64,000 nucleotides of DNA from Nemertoderma westbladi (lineage: Eukaryota > Xenacoelomorpha > Nemertodermatida > Nemertodermatidae), in assembly GCA_032718475.1 (NCBI GenBank), contig JAUCBJ010008094.1, positions 95,770 to 159,769 of the forward strand, written 5' to 3'. Below the pieces are notes generated by a model. The model saw only the letters and a program-made list of their open reading frames with translations. It was not told the DNA's origin and made no database searches. The translations under genes and the position numbers were made by a program. This document shows, piece after piece, positions 59,313 through 64,000 of this stretch. Each line of letters starts with the position of its first letter. The first letter of the stretch is position 1.

Positions 59313-61460
59313 TAAATATGTATGTTACGGTTGTACTTGCGTACTGTAGGCCTAGTGTATGTCACACTCCCACGTGCACAAGTTTTATACTGTTTACCCA
59401 ATATTGTAATTTTTAATATATAACATAATCTTTCTTTTGTTTTGTAATCCGTATAAGCAACATATTTATGGATTAACAACAATCAATCATAACAGATCAT
59501 TGTTAGAGTAGTTATAGACTGGTCGATTCCCAACTAGATACAGTCACTCTAAATTTAATTAATAAAATAAACTAAACTAAACTAAATGGTCTGTGTATGT
59601 ATATCCCCATGGTGGTGCTGACATTTTCTATTTTCATTTTATTTGCTGAAAAATCGATCTTCGAAATTATTTCTGGTGCGGAAATACCGAGAAGTCGATC
59701 TTCTAGTTTTTAGTGTAAATCCTACAATATACTGAATTGAATATATCAAAAACTCATGACATTCCACACGCTGTCATTAATACAGTTTGTTAATGTACCG
59801 GTAATGTAACGAAACTTTAACGAAACGTTGAATCAACGTGACACAAAAACCCTGAAAACTAATAAGTCAAAAGTAATGAAATATTCCGTTAATTAACTGA
59901 TCTCAACTCATACCACAAGCTTGGTTTAACCCACACTAATATACGGGATATAAACATAATTGATAGCCAGATGTCAGCGGCTTGTCGCTGAAATGTATTC
60001 GAGTTCTGTAAATCAGTTTTTGGATTGTTTCTTGGAAGAAATTAACTCGAGCCGACTATCCGATATTACTGTATAGTGTGTTTGATTGTAACAACGTTAT
60101 TACATGTGGTTACAGCCAAGTGGAAGTACGTGTACAAAGGAGTTCGTATCTTTATAGTACCGGTACATATCTGGTTTATCTGTTGTATCCTCATATTATG
60201 CTCGCTATTGTATTTGGAAATAATACCACAATGGATTATAGGCACCATCCGTTATTTATGATTATGAAAGATATGATAAGACGATATGGAATAGGTTTGT
60301 TCGTACATCGTCTCTCATTATTGACCTATGTGGAACTCACAGTTAAATTAGCTAATATTATGTTTAACCTTTTATTGGAATATTGTTAACTGTTGATTTC
60401 TAGAATGTCTTTGAAAGTATATTGCTGATAGAGAAAACAGGAAAAACAATAATATTACCTCACCTTACTTTATCTTATCAAGGAAAATAACACATCTTTA
60501 CACTTTATTTTCATAAAATAAAACTAATATAGTGGTAACTACGACTGTTATAGTTGACCAGTAGTACAAATTTAATTAACTAAACCAACACCTACTACTA
60601 ACAGCTACTGCCTAGTGGTGTACAGCCTTTCCTCTTACACTGTATAACCAAAACTAGGCAAAATCCCAAAATCAATAATTACTCAATGTCAATTGCAGTT
60701 CGAGCGGTGAAGCAAAGACCGCGTCAATAGGGATGGTAAGAATTAATACAGTACAATATACTTTACAAGGGTTCGGCTGCCCCCCAAAGTAGGCCTACTG
60801 TACAATCCGTAGTCAAGAAAACGCCATTCCACACTGTAGTTGCGATATTTAAAGACACGAGGGAAAATTGTATTTAAGAATATTAATCATTATTATTAAA
60901 TAGGTACAATAAGGCTAACAAAACACCACAATATCTCAATAAACAACCACACATCAAAATGAAACATCACAATTAAGACCACTGTTATCAGTTCATTAAT
61001 AGCAATAGTAGCATCACTAAAGGCAATATGGACACAAATTAACATTTATAATTGTTTACAACACAAACAAAAACAATAATACTGTAATGGTAGTGTAAAA
61101 AAAAGTACCGGCAGGTTCTTTATATTACCTGCACCATACTAAGGTTTAACTTCGAATTCTGTTTTGTTTGATATCAAATAACGTAGGTTTACATAACATA
61201 ATTAGACAAATAAATGATATACAGTAGCTATTAGTTTCTCAGATATATGCCGTTGTTTTCACTGAGCATTGCCGGGGAGTATATAGTAAATGTTTTGGGA
61301 GATTTTGGTAGGAAATTTTATTGTGATCAATAATACCACATGCACAGCTTGCATCTTTGAGATTTTTTGTCGAATTTGCAAATAAAAAAAGAGACAGTTC
61401 ATCTGATAGATAATCCAATATATTAAGATACAACCATTAATTTAATTCTTAAAAATTAAT
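59313..61460. other. AT-rich intergenic DNA
   Basis: No convincing gene. Overlapping short frames at 60066-60389 on both strands lack domains. A short AAACT-type run lies near 59565-59585. Confidence 0.45.
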
Positions 61461-61655
61461 TTAACTGAACAAAACTCCACTATCGTAACGATAGCACACT
61501 TCATAAACCGGGGCTGTTCCCACTGGACACCCATGGCGGGTCGAAAATCGTATTGCTTTTGCATATAAAGCCCCTGCATGATCCGATGTAGCTTTGGTAA
61601 CTTTTAGGAACCGCAATGATGTCAGTTGGGAATCAGTCGGATTATTGTTATTCAT
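61461..61655 (-). CDS. Small open frame, 64 codons, unknown
   Basis: Starts MNNNNPTDSQLTSLRFLKV and ends APVYEVCYRYDSGVLFS with TAA. The composition looks protein-like and the start context is a clean ATG, but nothing is recognised and it may be chance or an isolated exon. Confidence 0.25.
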   Translation of the reverse strand: MNNNNPTDSQLTSLRFLKVTKATSDHAGALYAKAIRFSTRHGCPVGTAPVYEVCYRYDSGVLFS

Positions 61656-62132
61656 GACAACAATATTACCAACCCGTATCAGTTAACACATTTACTATAT
61701 GTGCCGCATTTCCGGCAACAAAATAACAACAACCACAAGTTCAAGTAAATATAAACTTATTGATTAATGGATGTCTAGAATATAGACTTCAGTAGTTATA
61801 CTATATTATATAAATAAATCGAATAATCAATATCTAGAATATATAATAGAATGAATATAGATGTATAGAATAGAAGACCTTGATATTTTGTATGAGTCTG
61901 TTACTCCGGCTGTAAACTAACCCATTGTTTACCTCACACACTAGCATACCGGTACCGGAATCGATACAATCGATCAATATCAGTGGTGGTAACAGTTTTC
62001 CTGACTCCCCACTCTATACTGAATGTCTAGTAATGTAATCAAAGATTATAACTTGGCCAAAATATTGATTTATACTGGTCAGACATCAACATGGGCTCTT
62101 TGTCTCAGCTTGGTGTGTCACCTATCACGGAA

Positions 62133-62897
62133 TTATTTAGTGAATACTTTTTGACATTGATCGCAAATCCTGGGCCCATGCCTCTTTGAGTGCCTTTTAA
62201 GATCTTTGGCGCACATAAATACTTTATAGCATACCTTACATTGGTGAGTGAGGTCACCTTCGTGGTGGATTCGTATGTGTCGTTTTACATCCCTTTTTAA
62301 GGAATATGTCTTATTGCATTCACTACAGCTGAATGTTCCCTTTATATTACAAACAACATTGGCCTTGCTGGCAGATTTATTTTTCTTCTCACGCATTAAT
62401 AAAACCGTCTTATCAGCCGCAGTTGAAACTGGTTTGGATATCGATTTGGATATTGCATCATCCTTCTTCCTAACTTTTCGTATGCCAACTACCTTGGAAC
62501 TTTTAGCAGCGGATTTAAACCTATCAACATCATTCTTATTAACTTTTCGCGGGCTATGCCTCACTGCAACCGATTTGGACTTCTTCAAATCTCCACGGAC
62601 GTATTCCACTTTCGCTAGGCCCCCTATGTCAATCTTTATAAATTTAGATATGGTATGTTCCGCATCACAGTCCGTAATGGTTTCAGAAGTACCGGTATCT
62701 TGATATGTGGCTAAAACGTTTCGGTTTGGCTGTGGGATTGAATGGCCAAGAGTATTTTCTCTCTCCCATACAGCCATAGCTGACCCTGACTGTGGACCAT
62801 GGGCTTCGTTTACGTGATTGGTTAGCTCCTCGAACTTCAGGAAGATAATCTGGCAGTCGTCGCAGTTGTAAATGGTAGGCAACAACTGCTTAAACAT
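62133..62897 (-). CDS. C2H2 zinc-finger protein (possibly one exon of a longer gene)
   Basis: About 254 residues from the ATG at 62897. An N-terminal finger YNCDDCQIIFLKFEELTNH is followed by a basic Ser/Lys-rich middle (KSKSVAVRHSPRKVNK, KVRKKDDAISKSISK). Two tandem fingers follow, FSCSECNKTYSLKRDVKRH and HQCKVCYKVFMCAKDLKRH. A fourth begins RICDQCQKVFTK and stops at TAA before its histidines. The half finger suggests either a splice donor just upstream of the stop (CAAAAA|GTATTC) or a real truncation. A nuclear DNA-binding role is inferred from the fold only. No orthologue recognised. Confidence 0.75.
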   Translation of the reverse strand: MFKQLLPTIYNCDDCQIIFLKFEELTNHVNEAHGPQSGSAMAVWERENTLGHSIPQPNRNVLATYQDTGTSETITDCDAEHTISKFIKIDIGGLAKVEYVRGDLKKSKSVAVRHSPRKVNKNDVDRFKSAAKSSKVVGIRKVRKKDDAISKSISKPVSTAADKTVLLMREKKNKSASKANVVCNIKGTFSCSECNKTYSLKRDVKRHIRIHHEGDLTHQCKVCYKVFMCAKDLKRHSKRHGPRICDQCQKVFTK

Positions 62898-64000
62898 CAC
62901 TGCCGCACTGCAGCACTGGGTTACAGGTCTTGTATACCGAACCGGTAGGCCTACTGTACTTGTACTAGACTGCTAGACTGCTAGAGCTTTAGGTAGCCTA
63001 CATTCACTACTTGACCAGTACCGTACAGCCGTACCGGTCCGGTAACTGGGTAACTACTTTACTGATTAGGCATAGTACAGTAGTAAGTACAGAACAGCAG
63101 AAGTAACGATATACCAGTACTGCAGTACAGCAGTAGGCCTATACCTGTATACAGTACCGTGCTGACAGTACAGTACAGTCCTTGCCTCCTTCTGTCCTTG
63201 GTCTGATGTTGGCCATAGCCTACTTTTTGTACTTTTTCATCACTGTGTGTATGGGGTATAACTTTTCGCCGTATCCGTATCCGTATGCATTTGCCGTAGG
63301 CCTATACGTATGTCTGTGGATCTAGGACACTTCCCCCCCGGACACTTCCCCCCCGGACACTTCCCCCCCGCCCAAGTAGGACACTTCCCCCCCGGACACT
63401 TCCCCCCCCGGACACTTGCCCCCCGGACACTTCCCCCCCAGTTAAGTGTTAAAATTAATCTGGGTGCATCAAAGCAATAAACAAAAGTTAAAGATGGTTA
63501 CAGGACAAGTTGTATCTAGACAAATTTTTCAAAATTATGAAAGAAACATTTTTATAGTCAAATTTTGTTTGTTTTTCTTTTAATTCCTTTAATTCTTTTA
63601 ATTTCATTTAAATGGGGGCTGCCGCCCCCAAACCCCCGCTTCTTTTATTGGGTGTTATCGCCCCCAGGCCCCGGCATTTCCCTGAGTGCCCGTGGTGAAA
63701 GACTTAAGACCACTTTGAAATAATTAATTCATGTTCGTATCATAAGATAATAAATTGACTAAGCCTAAAGTAGGAGCTGTATTGAATGTTAACCAATTTA
63801 ATATATAAATTACTACAATATTATATAATTCAACAAAATCCTATTAAAAATATTGCAAGTAACCAGGAAATTTAATATGTAGTGTGGATAATATCTATAT
63901 AGTATGTATAGTAGTAATATATATATCAATATGTAATGCTGAACACAGAATACAGGTCGACGCATGTCGATTTTACCCTGGAGAGGTATAATTTTGATTG
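62898..64000. other. Upstream of the zinc-finger gene; low-complexity intergenic DNA
   Basis: 62940-63180 is rich in GTAC/CAGTA words (ACAGTACAGTACAG). 63614-63680 contains a C-rich hairpin (GGGGGCTGCCGCCCCC). No further gene seen. Confidence 0.5.
63324..63440. repeat. 14-15-bp C-rich tandem repeat (GGACACTTCCCCCC)
   Basis: About eight units, CCGGACACTTCCCCCC, with one interrupting GCCCAAGTA. Confidence 0.92.

Noticed and set aside
60066-60389. Overlapping short frames on both strands
   Set aside because: No domain, ordinary AT-rich composition, mutually exclusive frames.

Overview
This is eukaryotic DNA from an animal, most likely a marine invertebrate. The genes are metazoan (a DYRK kinase, a PPP1R3 glycogen-targeting subunit, a protein-only RNase P subunit, a C2H2 zinc-finger protein). 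They have GT-AG introns, and the window also holds a tRNA-derived SINE, LINE fragments and terminal-inverted-repeat DNA transposons. The species cannot be named from sequence alone. The motif TAGGCCTA and CCGGTA-type palindromes are conspicuously frequent. By my estimate about 37 kb of the 64 kb (roughly 58%) is tandem repeat, so nearly all very long open reading frames here are repeat artefacts.

Left half (1-40.5 kb). The backbone appears to be one plus-strand gene, a class II DYRK kinase closest to DYRK4. Seven exons are visible: 10983-11123, 12504-12642, 16015-16096, 16907-17140, 20037-20166, 20303-20424 and, probably, a terminal exon 40368-40471 followed at once by AATAAA. The exon encoding the glycine-rich loop and the catalytic lysine is not visible and may lie left of the window. 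The introns carry minisatellites of 46, 37, 34 and about 33 bp, a SINE and a foldback-like transposon. Two intact-looking genes lie antisense: a PPP1R3-type glycogen-targeting subunit (8458-9792) and PRORP, the mitochondrial RNase P nuclease (32620-34821). Three of the intronic minisatellites contain copies of the splice junction they abut (donor of exon 2, acceptor of exon 4, donor of exon 6).

34.9-40.0 kb holds a 5.1-kb element with terminal inverted repeats, beginning 97 bp upstream of the PRORP start codon. Nested in it is a second, 2.36-kb element of the same design: CAGT...GGG ends, 5-bp target duplications and short palindromes clustered near both ends. Inside that lies a third, small inverted-repeat element.

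Right half (40.5-64 kb). A 27-bp array (41.8-46.5 kb) is followed by unassigned DNA. Next comes a 35-bp array in which most units carry a perfect Pol III B-box (49.1-50.0 kb). A signal-peptide-encoding first exon (51057-51148) is followed by 12-bp and 40-bp arrays. Then come a decayed LINE reverse transcriptase with a TAG-triplet tail (56.3-57.5 kb) and a second LINE fragment interrupted by an element whose inverted ends are 21-bp tandem arrays (57.9-59.3 kb). A minus-strand C2H2 zinc-finger gene lies at 62133-62897.

How parts relate: the kinase transcription unit would have to be transcribed through about 25 kb of minisatellite and transposon and splice past dozens of decoy splice sites. The PPP1R3 and PRORP genes would be transcribed convergently with it.
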